Shown: positions 1 through 7,793, counted from the stretch's first letter. The stretch: 13,973 nt of DNA from Gemmataceae bacterium (GCA_020847555.1 JADLBT010000346.1:1-13973); one strand, 5' to 3'. The notes: generated by a model not told the origin, from the letters alone. Program-made: numbers and translations.

Positions 1-2833
1 AGCCGCACAGGTAGCGGTCGCCGGACTCGTCCTTGAGAGCGGTGACGAGGCCCTCGCGGACGGCCGGGTGCTGGGCGAGGACGGTCTCGATCTCCCCGAG
101 TTCGATCCGGAACCCGCGGATCTTGACCTGGAAGTCGAGCCGGCCGAGGAACTCCAGGTTGCCGTCCGGAAAGTAGCTCGCCAGATCGCCCGTCCTGTAC
201 AGGCGGTTCCCCTCACCCCCCCGGCCCCCCTCCCCCACGAGGAGGGAGGGGGACGCGAACGGGTCGGGGATGAACTTCTCGGCCGTCAGCTCCGGCCGGT
301 TCAGGTAGCCGTCCGCCAGGCACCCGCCGCCGATGTGTAGTTCTCCCGGCACGCCGACCGGCACCGGGTTGAGATGCTTATCGAGGACGTGGTAGCGGGC
401 ATTTCGGATCGGTCGGCCGTAGGGGATGCTTGGCCACTTCGGGTCCACCACCCCGACCGGGTAGGAGTTCGACCAGATGGCCGCCTCCGTCGCCCCGCCC
501 AGGCTGACGACCTCCGCCCCGGGGAAGGTGGCGCGGATCGCGTCCGGCAGCGGCACCGGGATCCAGTCGCCGCTCAGGAAGACGAGCCGCAGGTGCTTCT
601 GTCTCGGCGCCTGCTGGGCGGAGGGGAAGAACGGGGCCAGCTGCGCCAGCTGCGGCGGCGCCGAGTCCCAGAAGGTGATTGGCTCGTCGCACAGGATTTC
701 CAGCAGTCGCTCGGGGTCGCGGAGGTCGGCGCTGGATGCGACGCGGACGGTGGCGCCGGCCCCGAGGATGCCGAAGATGTCGTACACGGACAGATCGAAG
801 TTCAGCGATGTGACGAACAGGACGCGGTCCCCCGGCCCGACGTGGTACGTCGTGTTCACCCAGTCGAGCAGGTTCACCACCGGCCCGTGCCGCAGCACCA
901 CCCCCTTCGGCTTCCCCGTCGAGCCCGACGTGTAAATGATGTATGCGAGGTCGCCCGGGGTGACGCCGCTGGACGGATCCGCGGCGCTCTCGCGTGCCAG
1001 GGCCGCGTCGAGTTCCTCCACACACAGGAGCCTGGCCTTCGACTCGGGCAGGCGTTCGACGAGCTTGCGCTGTGTCAGCAGCACCGGCGCCTGGATATCG
1101 TCCAGCATGAAGGCGAGGCGGTCCTTCGGGTAGGCGGGGTCGAGGGGGACGTAGGCCCCGCCGGCCTTCGTGATGCCCAGGACGCCGACAATCATGTCGG
1201 TCGAGCGCTCGATGCAGATGCTGACCAGGACGCCCGGCTTCACCCCGAGCCCGCGCAGGTGGTGGGCGAGGCGGTTGGCCCGCTCGTTCAGCTCCCGGTA
1301 CGTCGTCTCTCGCCCGTCGTGGACGACCGCCACCGCGTCCGGAGTGCGCCGCGCCTGGGCCTCGAACAGCTGGTGGATGCACCTGTCGCGTGGGTAGTCG
1401 GCGGCCGTGTCATTCCACTCGTGGACGATCTGCCGGTGCTCGGCGGCGGTCAGGATCGGCAGGGCAGCGACGCGCTCGTCGGGGTGGGCAATCATCCCTT
1501 CGAGCAGCGTTTGCAGGTGGCCGAACAGGCGGTCGATCGTCCCGTCGTCGAAGCGCGGACGCAGGAACAGCGCCCGCAGCAGTAGCCGCTCGCCAGCGTA
1601 GGCGCACACGGCGAGGGGGTAGTTCGTCTGCTCCCGCAGCTCGAACGAGCGATTCGCCCACGGCCCGCCCTGGGCACGCAGGGTGTCGTCGAGGGCGGAG
1701 TCCTCGCAGACGAAGATGCTGTCGAACAGCGGCATCCCGCGCGGCACCTCGCTCGCCTCGTAGACCTTCAGCAGCGGCGTCTCCTCGTGCGGGCGGACGG
1801 CGAGGGTCTGCGCATGCAGTTCCTTCAGCAGGTCCAGGACGGTGACGTCGGGGGACACGCGCGCCCGGACCGGCAGGGTGTTCATGAACTGCCCGACCAT
1901 CGCCTCGGCGCCGTCGATGGGGAAGTGGCGGCCGGGCCGGGTGGCGCCGAAAACGACGTCCTCCTCGCCGCTGTACCGGCTCAGCACGGCGGCGTAAGCC
2001 CCCTGCACGAGCGTCTCGAGCGTCAGGCCGTGCTGGCGTGCGAAGTCCCGCAGCGCCGCCATGAGGTCGGCGGGGAGCCGGAACGTGCGCAGGCCGTGCG
2101 GCGGATCGGCCCTGAAGGCGGTGCCCGGAGCGGGGGCGACCGCCAGGAGCGGCGTCGGCGCGCGAAACCCCTTCAGCGCGGCCCGCCAGTATTCCTGGGC
2201 GCTCGACCAGTCCTGTCCGCGCAGCCAGTAGATGTAGTCGCGGTAAGGCGGCGGCCTGTCCGGCAGCTTCTCCTGGCCGCGGGTGTCGTAGAAGGCGAAC
2301 ACTTCCTTCAGCACGAAGACCTGCGACCAGTCGTCGAGCAGGACGTGGTGATACGTCCAGACGCAGGTCCAGTGTGCGGCGCCGCGCCGAAGCAGGGTCA
2401 GGCGCATCAGCGGCGGGTTGCCCAGGTCGAAGGCGCGCCGCCGGTCCATGTCGAGCAGCATCTCCAGCCGGGCATCCTGGTCCACCGCCGACAGTCTGGA
2501 CCAGTCCTCCTCCTCGACCGGAATGTCGCCCTTGCCCTTCACGACCTGGATTGGATCCTCCACCCCCTCGCAGCGCAGGCTGGTGCGCAGGGCCGCGTGC
2601 CGGGCGATGATGTGATTCCAGGCGCGCTGAAACAGCCCGACGTCCAGTGCCTCGCGCAGCTCGCATACGAGTTGCTGCACGTAGACGCCGGGCTCCTCGG
2701 CGTACAGCGTATGGAACAGCAACCCTTGCTGGCTCGGCGAGAGGGTGTACTCCTTGCCGTGCCGGCCGGACTGCGTCAGGATGTCTTCCTGCGATGACGA
2801 AAGCGGATAAGCGTCCTCGACGGGGGGGGGCAT
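1..2833 (-). CDS. Non-ribosomal peptide synthetase, condensation + adenylation domains (3' end beyond window)
   Basis: Multidomain enzyme that activates an amino acid as its adenylate and joins it to an upstream acyl or peptidyl group. The frame is open from the ATG at 2833 to base 1 (944 codons), so the adenylation end, carrier domain and later modules lie outside. The start is supported by GGAG seven bases upstream. Residues ~28-460 form a condensation domain with the active-site motif HHVLLDD at 162-168 (the usual form is HHxxxDG). The adenylation domain follows: TTYREL around Y512, YTSGSTGKPKG at 634-644, FDLSVYD at 679-685, GATE at 780-783, YRTGDL at 879-884 and KIRG from 904. By alignment with GrsA the pocket residues are D680 L681 Y684 D723 F752 S754 L778 I786 W787. 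This is closest to the cysteine code DLYNLSLIWK as I remember it, so cysteine is a tentative inference. Residues ~861-876 are an extra Gly/Ser-rich insert encoded by a palindromic repeat. A leading condensation domain suggests an elongation module or acyl-primed start. The GT2 gene ends 37 bp upstream. Confidence 0.93.
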   Translation of the reverse strand, partial: MPPPVEDAYPLSSSQEDILTQSGRHGKEYTLSPSQQGLLFHTLYAEEPGVYVQQLVCELREALDVGLFQRAWNHIIARHAALRTSLRCEGVEDPIQVVKGKGDIPVEEEDWSRLSAVDQDARLEMLLDMDRRRAFDLGNPPLMRLTLLRRGAAHWTCVWTYHHVLLDDWSQVFVLKEVFAFYDTRGQEKLPDRPPPYRDYIYWLRGQDWSSAQEYWRAALKGFRAPTPLLAVAPAPGTAFRADPPHGLRTFRLPADLMAALRDFARQHGLTLETLVQGAYAAVLSRYSGEEDVVFGATRPGRHFPIDGAEAMVGQFMNTLPVRARVSPDVTVLDLLKELHAQTLAVRPHEETPLLKVYEASEVPRGMPLFDSIFVCEDSALDDTLRAQGGPWANRSFELREQTNYPLAVCAYAGERLLLRALFLRPRFDDGTIDRLFGHLQTLLEGMIAHPDERVAALPILTAAEHRQIVHEWNDTAADYPRDRCIHQLFEAQARRTPDAVAVVHDGRETTYRELNERANRLAHHLRGLGVKPGVLVSICIERSTDMIVGVLGITKAGGAYVPLDPAYPKDRLAFMLDDIQAPVLLTQRKLVERLPESKARLLCVEELDAALARESAADPSSGVTPGDLAYIIYTSGSTGKPKGVVLRHGPVVNLLDWVNTTYHVGPGDRVLFVTSLNFDLSVYDIFGILGAGATVRVASSADLRDPERLLEILCDEPITFWDSAPPQLAQLAPFFPSAQQAPRQKHLRLVFLSGDWIPVPLPDAIRATFPGAEVVSLGGATEAAIWSNSYPVGVVDPKWPSIPYGRPIRNARYHVLDKHLNPVPVGVPGELHIGGGCLADGYLNRPELTAEKFIPDPFASPSLLVGEGGRGGEGNRLYRTGDLASYFPDGNLEFLGRLDFQVKIRGFRIELGEIETVLAQHPAVREGLVTALKDESGDRYLCG
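209..253. repeat. C/G-rich palindromic repeat inside the NRPS adenylation domain
   Basis: A C-rich stretch is followed by a perfect 9-bp inverted repeat, CCCCCTCCC at 226-234 and GGGAGGGGG at 244-252, around a 9-base loop. On the coding strand it is read in frame as the insert SPSLLVGEGGRGGEG between the conserved FIPDPF and YRTGDL stretches. Adenylation domains usually have only a short linker there. Similar C-rich palindromes recur between and within genes of many GC-rich bacteria, so I read this as a REP/MITE-like insertion tolerated in a surface loop. Copy number in this genome is unknown from the window. Confidence 0.6.
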
Positions 2834-2870
2834 GTAACGTCTCCGGGCTGCGGGTCCGTTGGGCGGCGAG

Positions 2871-4154
2871 TCACGAGGGCTCGGGCGTGGAAGGCTGGTG
2901 AGCCGCGCCTGCCTGGTCCGGGGTCCGGCCAGTTTCCTGGCCGTGGCCTGACCCGGAACCGGCAGAGGCGTCGCGCGCCGTCCGGTTCCATTTCGCCTGA
3001 CGTCGGCGACGGAACAGGAACGCCACGTAGATCGGCACCTTCCACAGAACGTAAAACGGTGCCGCCAGCAGTGACGTCAGCGGCAACCGATCGCGGCCGA
3101 ACTTCGCCCAGGCGGCGAGGACGGCCAGCACGACGGCAAGAGCCCCGCAGGCGAGGACGACGGCTGGGTGTGGCGGCCCGCCGGCGAACCAGAAGCCCAC
3201 GGAAGCGGCGAACACGAGCGCCCACAGCAGGAACAGCAGCGACAGCGGCGGGACGCTCAGCTCCAGCGCCAGCCCCAGCAGGCGGGGGCGTGCGCGGCAG
3301 AGGGCGGCCCGCAGCAGGCGCGGCACCTGCGTGAGCAGCGTCTGAAGGTGGCCGTGCTCCCAGCGCCTGCGCTGGGCGACGGCGGCCGCCTCGCTGGCCG
3401 GCAACTCGCTGGTGACGATGGCCTGAGAACAGAGGCGCGGCGGGTAGCCTGCCACTGCGAGGTCAATCCCCAGGGCCATGTCCTCGACGATGTTGCCGCT
3501 GGCCAGTCCGGCGTCGCGCAGGACCGGCCACGGGAACGCCATCCCGGTCCCGGTCAGCAGACACGGCCCCCCCAGCCGGTCCAGACCGAGCGGCCGAACG
3601 ACGTTCTTGAACTGAAACGCGACCGCCGACAGCCGCTGCTTGTAGGTCGGCCGCGGCGGTTCGGCCATGACATACGCTGCCTGCACCGGGCGGCCGCGGG
3701 CCGCCTCACGCACGAGCAGGTCGAGCGCTCCCGCGCGAACGACGCAGTCGGCATCGACGATCACCACCACGTCCGGGGGATCGGCCTCCAGGCGGCGCAC
3801 CCCGTGGTCGAGGGCGAACCCCTTGCCCCGGTCTGTTGCGTGGGTGCGCTCGTGAACGATCGCCCCGTGCGTCCGGGCGATGTCGGCGGTGCGGTCCGTG
3901 CAGTTGTCGGCAACGACGACGAGCCGATCTCCCGCGGTCAGCTGCGGCCCGAGCCCGGCGAGCGTCCGGCCGATGCCCGCCTCCTCGTCGTGGGCGGGGA
4001 TCAGGACAGCGCAGCGCGGTCGCGCGGCGGTCGGGTCAAACGCGGGGCGGCGCCGCGGGAGCAGCGCGGCCAGGCACTCGACGACGAGGACCACCATCGG
4101 CAGCAGGACGACCGCCACGCACACCCAGAGCAGGGCTTCGACGACAGGCATCAT
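2871..4154 (-). CDS. Membrane-bound family 2 glycosyltransferase (cellulose/hyaluronan synthase-like)
   Basis: Predicted inner-membrane processive-type GT2 of 427 residues that would transfer sugars from a nucleotide-sugar donor on the cytoplasmic face. A TM helix occupies ~5-32. The catalytic domain follows, with PAHDEE at 53-58, DNCTD at 83-87, the metal-binding DAD at 134-136, the acidic ED pair at 224-225 and QRRRW at 261-265, so all residues expected of the active class are present. Two or three TM segments lie at ~292-322 and 330-350, and a final hydrophobic stretch at ~358-381, followed by a basic, polar tail. I chose the first of two adjacent ATGs at 4154, which has GGAG seven bases upstream. 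The frame stays open further upstream, but that part overlaps the preceding glycosyltransferase and lacks family similarity. It lies 170 bp after the GT4 gene and 37 bp before the NRPS, so it is probably co-expressed with the latter. The acceptor sugar is unknown. Confidence 0.9.
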   Translation of the reverse strand: MMPVVEALLWVCVAVVLLPMVVLVVECLAALLPRRRPAFDPTAARPRCAVLIPAHDEEAGIGRTLAGLGPQLTAGDRLVVVADNCTDRTADIARTHGAIVHERTHATDRGKGFALDHGVRRLEADPPDVVVIVDADCVVRAGALDLLVREAARGRPVQAAYVMAEPPRPTYKQRLSAVAFQFKNVVRPLGLDRLGGPCLLTGTGMAFPWPVLRDAGLASGNIVEDMALGIDLAVAGYPPRLCSQAIVTSELPASEAAAVAQRRRWEHGHLQTLLTQVPRLLRAALCRARPRLLGLALELSVPPLSLLFLLWALVFAASVGFWFAGGPPHPAVVLACGALAVVLAVLAAWAKFGRDRLPLTSLLAAPFYVLWKVPIYVAFLFRRRRQAKWNRTARDASAGSGSGHGQETGRTPDQAGAAHQPSTPEPS

Positions 4155-4324
4155 GGCGTGGCTCCGGCAGCGTATTCCTCCACCCGAGAGGCGACCAACC
4201 GCCGGCGCGGGTCGGGAAGCTCTGTTGTAACAGGCAGTTGCAGGCAACGCCAGCACATCCTGCTGGGGCGGCCTGCGAATGTATGCGGGTCGTGAGGGCT
4301 GGCGGGGCAGTTCCGTCTGTGGCG

Positions 4325-5569
4325 TCATGCCTCCCGCGCACCAGTCCCCGGCTCGTCGGACCTTCCTGCGGGCGGGTTCCGGAACAGCGCGGCCAGCCTG
4401 GCCGCTTCCTGAACGGCATCGTGCATCGCCGTCGCGCGTTTTGCACCTTCCCGCCCCAGCTCCGCCAGACGGTCCGGGTCCGCGCGCAGCGCCTGCTTCA
4501 GCGCGTCCGCCAGGGCATCCGCCGAACCTGCCGGCACGACCCATCCATCCACCCCGTTCTCGACCAGCTCGGGGATGCCCGCGATGTACGTCGTCACCAC
4601 CGGGCGCCCCAGCGCCAGCGCCTCCATGAGCACCACCGGAAGCCCCTCCGCAAAGCTGGGCAGGACGAGCGCCCGCGCCGCGAGCAGTTCCTGCCGCACC
4701 CGGTTGTTGCTCACCCAGCCGGTGATGCGCACCCGCTCGCCGAGCCCCAATTCGCCGATGCGCCGCTCAACGTCCTTGCGCATCGGCCCGTCGCCAGCGA
4801 GGACCATCTCGAACCCCACCCCCTCCGCCTGGAGCCGGCCGAGGGCTTCCAGCAGCAGGAGCTGGCCCTTCTGCTCCGCCAGCCGGCCGACGCACACGAG
4901 CCGGGCGGTTTCGGGGACAGGTTGCGGCCCCGCGCTCAGGAACGCCGCATCGACGCCGCAGCGCACCACCTGCACTTTCGGCCAGTGAGGCAGTGCGCAC
5001 CAGCGGTACAGCGGGCTGCGGCCGAAGCTGCTCACGCCGACGACGAACGCCGCGTTCTCGATCTTGTCCGTCAGCGAGAGGCTGTCGGGGCGGTCGAACT
5101 CCTCCGGCCCGTGAACGGTGAAGCTGTACGGCGGACCGCCGAGGAGGCGTGTCAGCAGGGCGACGGACGCGGAGTTCGTCCCGAAGTGGGCGTGCAGGTG
5201 GGTCGCGCCGCACCGGCGCAGCCGGCGCAGCAGCACGCACGCCTCGGCCAGGTAAGCAAGGTGGCGGAGCACTCCGCGCTCCGACCGCCGGCCGAGCCGC
5301 ACCGCCCGCCGCAGCGCCCGGAACCAGCGCCACGGGCGTGTCACCATCGTTCCCAGCAGGGCTCCGAGGAGGCCGAGGAGGCCGGTCCCGAGCAAGATGT
5401 GCGTGCGCCCCCGCTCGGCCTGGTCGGCCGGATCGACGAGGTCGGCCCCGCTGGCGCGCACAGAGAAGCGCTCGACCGAGATCCCCAGTCCCTCCAGGGC
5501 GGCGATCTCGCGCCGGATGAAGCTGTGGCTGACGTGCGGGTACTGGTTGACGAGGTAAGCAACTTTCAT
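4325..5569 (-). CDS. Family 4 glycosyltransferase (GT-B fold, exopolysaccharide type)
   Basis: Cytosolic or membrane-associated retaining glycosyltransferase of 414 residues, the usual family length. The N-terminus MKVAYLVNQYPHVSHSFIRR is typical of the colanic-acid/exopolysaccharide branch of GT4. HAHFG at 126-130 belongs to the acceptor-side domain. The donor-binding C-terminal domain shows GRLAEQKG at 228-235, LAGDGP at 257-262 and the E-x7-E signature E308...E316 (EGLPVVLME), and all the key residues are there. The start is placed at 5569 because the family begins exactly with this MK-hydrophobic strand. The ribosome-binding site is weak (GGGA about ten bases upstream). An alternative ATG at 5641 would add 24 unrelated residues. 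With the following GT2 it suggests synthesis of a polysaccharide or a glycosylated metabolite. The sugar donor cannot be read from the sequence. Confidence 0.9.
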   Translation of the reverse strand: MKVAYLVNQYPHVSHSFIRREIAALEGLGISVERFSVRASGADLVDPADQAERGRTHILLGTGLLGLLGALLGTMVTRPWRWFRALRRAVRLGRRSERGVLRHLAYLAEACVLLRRLRRCGATHLHAHFGTNSASVALLTRLLGGPPYSFTVHGPEEFDRPDSLSLTDKIENAAFVVGVSSFGRSPLYRWCALPHWPKVQVVRCGVDAAFLSAGPQPVPETARLVCVGRLAEQKGQLLLLEALGRLQAEGVGFEMVLAGDGPMRKDVERRIGELGLGERVRITGWVSNNRVRQELLAARALVLPSFAEGLPVVLMEALALGRPVVTTYIAGIPELVENGVDGWVVPAGSADALADALKQALRADPDRLAELGREGAKRATAMHDAVQEAARLAALFRNPPAGRSDEPGTGAREA

Positions 5570-5921
5570 GGCGGCGTTCCCGGCTGGCCCCGGTCCCGTC
5601 CGGACGCGCCGGCCGAGCCTGGGAAAGGTGGAAATCCCCAACCCCGCGAGCGGTCGTCCGCGGGGCCGCGCCGGCCCCTCCTGCCCCCCGATCGGACCAG
5701 GAGTTGCGAAAAGGGATCCTCGATGTCTCCCGGTCGAGGCGCGCGCTTCGCACGCCCGGCGCGCTCACAGTGCCACTTCAGCCGCACCACCTCGTCCGGT
5801 CAAGCGGAATTCCCCCACCCCGAACTGACGATGCAAACACAGTCGCCGGGGCCACCGTCGGCAAACGCGCCAATCGGCTGCCGGCCTGCGAAGCGCGACA
5901 GGTCCACGAGAGCGTTTATAG
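5570..5921. other. Gene-free stretch upstream of the GT4 gene
   Basis: I see no convincing coding region on either strand. It presumably holds the promoter and leader of the minus-strand GT4 gene. A small perfect inverted repeat, CCCCGCG at 5642-5648 and CGCGGGG at 5659-5665, lies about 75-95 bases upstream of the GT4 start. It could be a leader hairpin or operator, but nothing identifies a regulator. The right end abuts the IS3 terminal repeat at 5922, so part of it may be the flank into which the element inserted. Confidence 0.5.
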
Positions 5922-5941
5922 TGGACCCCGAAAACTGGACC
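5922..5941 (+). repeat. Left terminal inverted repeat of an IS3-family element
   Basis: TGGACCCCGAAAACTGGACC sits 40 bp before the start of an IS3-type OrfA. It has the TGGACC start and internal repeat typical of left ends in this family. I did not find the matching right end (its reverse complement) anywhere in the window, so the element is incomplete here. Confidence 0.7.
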
Positions 5942-5981
5942 ATCGGTTAAGCTACACTGATGGTTCAGGAAAGGGGAGAAC

Positions 5982-6165
5982 ATGGCAGGCAAGCGCATGC
6001 GGCACACGGCCGCCTTCAAGGCCCAGGTCGCCCTGGCCGCCCTCAAGGGCGACAAGACCATTAACGAGAGCGCCAGCAACTTTGGCGTCCACCCGACGCT
6101 CATCCAGGGCTGGAAGAAACACCTGCTCCAAGGCGCCGAATCACTGTTCGCCAGCGCCCAAGCTC
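5982..6165 (+). pseudogene. Truncated IS3-family transposase OrfA
   Basis: The first ~61 residues are a clear IS3 OrfA helix-turn-helix: MAGKRMRHTAAFKAQVALAA, then a second helix with FGVHPTLIQGWKK at ~35-47 and the start of the following helix (GAESLFAS). OrfA would bind the element's ends. After ~6165 the frame stays open to 6530, but the residues become Pro/Arg/His-rich with no similarity to OrfA. The leucine-zipper part, the frameshift signal and all of OrfB, including the DDE integrase core, are missing. A purine-rich ribosome site (AGGGGAG) precedes the ATG. The break is probably a deletion or recombination inside the element, and it should be inactive unless helped in trans. Confidence 0.8.
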
Positions 6166-6318
6166 ACCCGCCGGGGCCGCCGGAGAACCTGCACGCCACG
6201 GCGAAACCAGCAGGCGGCCCCGGTCGGGTGCAGCGCCTGGTGCGGCCCGGCCTTCGTGCTCCCACCGGGACGCTCCACCCGGTGTTGCGGGCGGCCCGGC
6301 CACCCCGCAGGTCTGGAA
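6166..6318. other. Unassigned stretch between IS3 remnant and WD40 relic
   Basis: About 150 bp with no recognisable protein in any frame. It contains a 7-bp inverted repeat (CACCGGG 6263-6269, CCCGGTG 6278-6284). Its position between two broken genes suggests debris from a third sequence, perhaps a dispersed planctomycete repeat. I cannot show that from this window. Confidence 0.4.
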
Positions 6319-6365
6319 GGCCACCAGCCCGCCGCTCAGCACACCACCCATTGCTTCGTGGACAT
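6319..6365 (-). pseudogene. Relic: start of a second WD40-like membrane protein gene
   Basis: The minus strand has GGAGG, five bases, then ATG at 6365 reading MSTKQWVVC and a TGA. The intact gene upstream at 7614 begins MSGRQWLIC, also after GGAGG. Aligning the two starts by eye gives 36 of 45 identical bases if 7 bases (GGCGGTG in the intact copy) are deleted from this one. After that deletion the other frame continues as SGGLVA, against SGALVV in the intact gene. Similarity fades after about 6319. I read it as the 5' end of a tandem paralogue that lost 7 bp and its body. It starts 34 bp after the stop of the intact gene, consistent with a former tandem pair. Confidence 0.65.
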
Positions 6366-6399
6366 GACAACCTCCGCCCGAGATCCCGCCTGCACCGTC

Positions 6400-7614
6400 T
6401 CACGGTGCCTGGCGGCGGAACAGCAGGACGTGACCGTGCCCCACCTCGTCCCCCTTCGCCCGCACCCCGCCGAAGTAGTCCGTGCCAACGGCGAACGTCT
6501 TCGGGTCTGGTGCCAGCGCGCACGGCGTGAACTCCACCTCCAGGTGCGGATCGTGGAAGACGGTGACGAACTCCTTGGCCTGCCGGTCCTCCCACAGCAC
6601 CCGCGCGTCCTGCGCCCGCCGGGTCATCCCCGCCGTGCCCGCCAGGTAGCGCAGGTCGGACGACGGCGCTGCCCAGCGCAGGCACGCCCCACCGCGCTCC
6701 GGCACCCAGCGGTCCAGCTGGCCGTACAGTTCCGGCACCTCCTTGCCGTTGCGGTAGTCGTACAGCGACAGCGCCCCCGTCTCCAGCACCAGCAGGATGT
6801 TGCCCCCGGCCACCGTCATGTAGTGGCCGGGCCGCGGTTTGCCGCCGACGGTGAACTGGTACTCGCCAGTCGTGGCGTTGTACACCTTGATGTTCCCGCC
6901 ATAGCGGTTCATGATGTCGTAATCTCCGACCAGGATGTCCTTGCAGTCCGGTGAGAAGGCCACCCCCGGCAGCGCCCACTTCGCGGGAAGAACCACCCGG
7001 TCATGCGGGTTATCGACATCCAGCAGGATCGCCTCGCCCGGGCCATACTGGTCTTGTTGCTTGGTGCGGACGACGGCCAGTTTCTTGCCGTCGGGGGAGA
7101 AGTATGCGGACTCGACATGCGGGTCGAACTGCAGGCGCAGGCGCTCGCGCAGCGCCGGGAAATCGTAAACCACCACCTGCCCCGGCCGCGGGACGTAGCC
7201 AAGTAAGCCGGGGGGGCCAGCCACGTTCTTGCTGGAGGAGGCGACGGCCAGCAGCTTGCCGCCAGGGCTGAAGGAGACGGTCAGCACCCATTGCGGGAAG
7301 CGTACCGACTTCACCTCCGTCCCACTCGCCACCTCCCACACCTTCAGATCCCCCTGCCAGTGGGCAGTGTGCCCGCTGTCGGTGTGCTTCGACCCAGCCA
7401 CGACGTACTTGCCATCTGGAGAGAACGCCAGGCACTGCACCTTGCCGGTGTGCGGCAAGTCCACAACGGTGAACCGCGCATCCAGGCCGCGGACGGCCGG
7501 CTCGCCGGTCTCCGGTGGCCTGCCCGGTGCGCACAGCAGGAAGGTTCCCCCGAAGACGGCGACCACCAGCGCGCCACTCACCGCCCAACAGATCAGCCAT
7601 TGCCTCCCGGACAT
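6400..7614 (-). CDS. Membrane-anchored WD40-like beta-propeller protein
   Basis: Protein of 404 residues with one N-terminal hydrophobic segment (~6-28) ending near a Cys (LLCAPG). It is therefore anchored in, or exported across, the membrane. The rest has recurring WD40-type blades: FSPDGKY at 65-70 followed by LKVWEV at 90-95, FSPGGK at 115-120, FSPDGKK at 172-178, FSPDCK at 220-225 followed by IKVYNATTG at 242-250, and later weaker ones to ~400. These probably make one beta-propeller for binding a partner; no enzymatic motif is visible. Such proteins are abundant in Gemmataceae, mostly without assigned roles. The start at 7614 has AGGAGG five bases upstream. An ATG 54 bases further upstream would add a polar segment before the anchor and is less likely. 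It appears monocistronic between IS debris. A short hairpin (6392-6408) straddles its stop codon. Confidence 0.82.
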   Translation of the reverse strand: MSGRQWLICWAVSGALVVAVFGGTFLLCAPGRPPETGEPAVRGLDARFTVVDLPHTGKVQCLAFSPDGKYVVAGSKHTDSGHTAHWQGDLKVWEVASGTEVKSVRFPQWVLTVSFSPGGKLLAVASSSKNVAGPPGLLGYVPRPGQVVVYDFPALRERLRLQFDPHVESAYFSPDGKKLAVVRTKQQDQYGPGEAILLDVDNPHDRVVLPAKWALPGVAFSPDCKDILVGDYDIMNRYGGNIKVYNATTGEYQFTVGGKPRPGHYMTVAGGNILLVLETGALSLYDYRNGKEVPELYGQLDRWVPERGGACLRWAAPSSDLRYLAGTAGMTRRAQDARVLWEDRQAKEFVTVFHDPHLEVEFTPCALAPDPKTFAVGTDYFGGVRAKGDEVGHGHVLLFRRQAP

Positions 7615-7793
7615 GGGAGCCTCCTTCAGGAAATGGGAAGAGGAGGACAACCAGGGCTCCTTCCCCAAGATCGTGCGAGCCGGGCGTCACGCCAGCTGGA
7701 TGATAGTGAAGTTAGCAGTACAGCGCTACGAAGGACTGGCAACAGGTCGCTGAAGATATAGATTAGGAGGAGCCCGGTAAGGAGGCCAGAGCC

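Noticed and set aside
374..1585. Long plus-strand open frame opposite the NRPS
   Set aside because: Pro/Arg/Gly/Val-rich with no family features; the minus strand carries clear condensation and adenylation motifs throughout.
4250..4266. CCAGCA/TGCTGG hairpin between the GT4 and GT2 genes
   Set aside because: Six-base stem without a T tract, expected by chance in this composition.
4155..4544. Upstream extension of the GT2 gene to an ATG at 4544
   Set aside because: Would overlap the end of the GT4 gene and add ~130 non-conserved residues; the ATG at 4154 has a ribosome site and precedes the first TM helix.
5901..5927. GGTCCAC/GTGGACC inverted pair across the IS3 boundary, possibly two abutting IS ends
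   Set aside because: Only 7 bp match and the left copy lacks the rest of an IS right end; more likely chance.
3836..5950. 704-codon plus-strand open frame
   Set aside because: Antisense to both glycosyltransferases, low-complexity composition; a GC-driven shadow.
6392..6408. GCACCGT/ACGGTGC hairpin across the WD40 gene stop as a terminator
   Set aside because: Short stem overlapping the stop codon with no T run; noted but not called.
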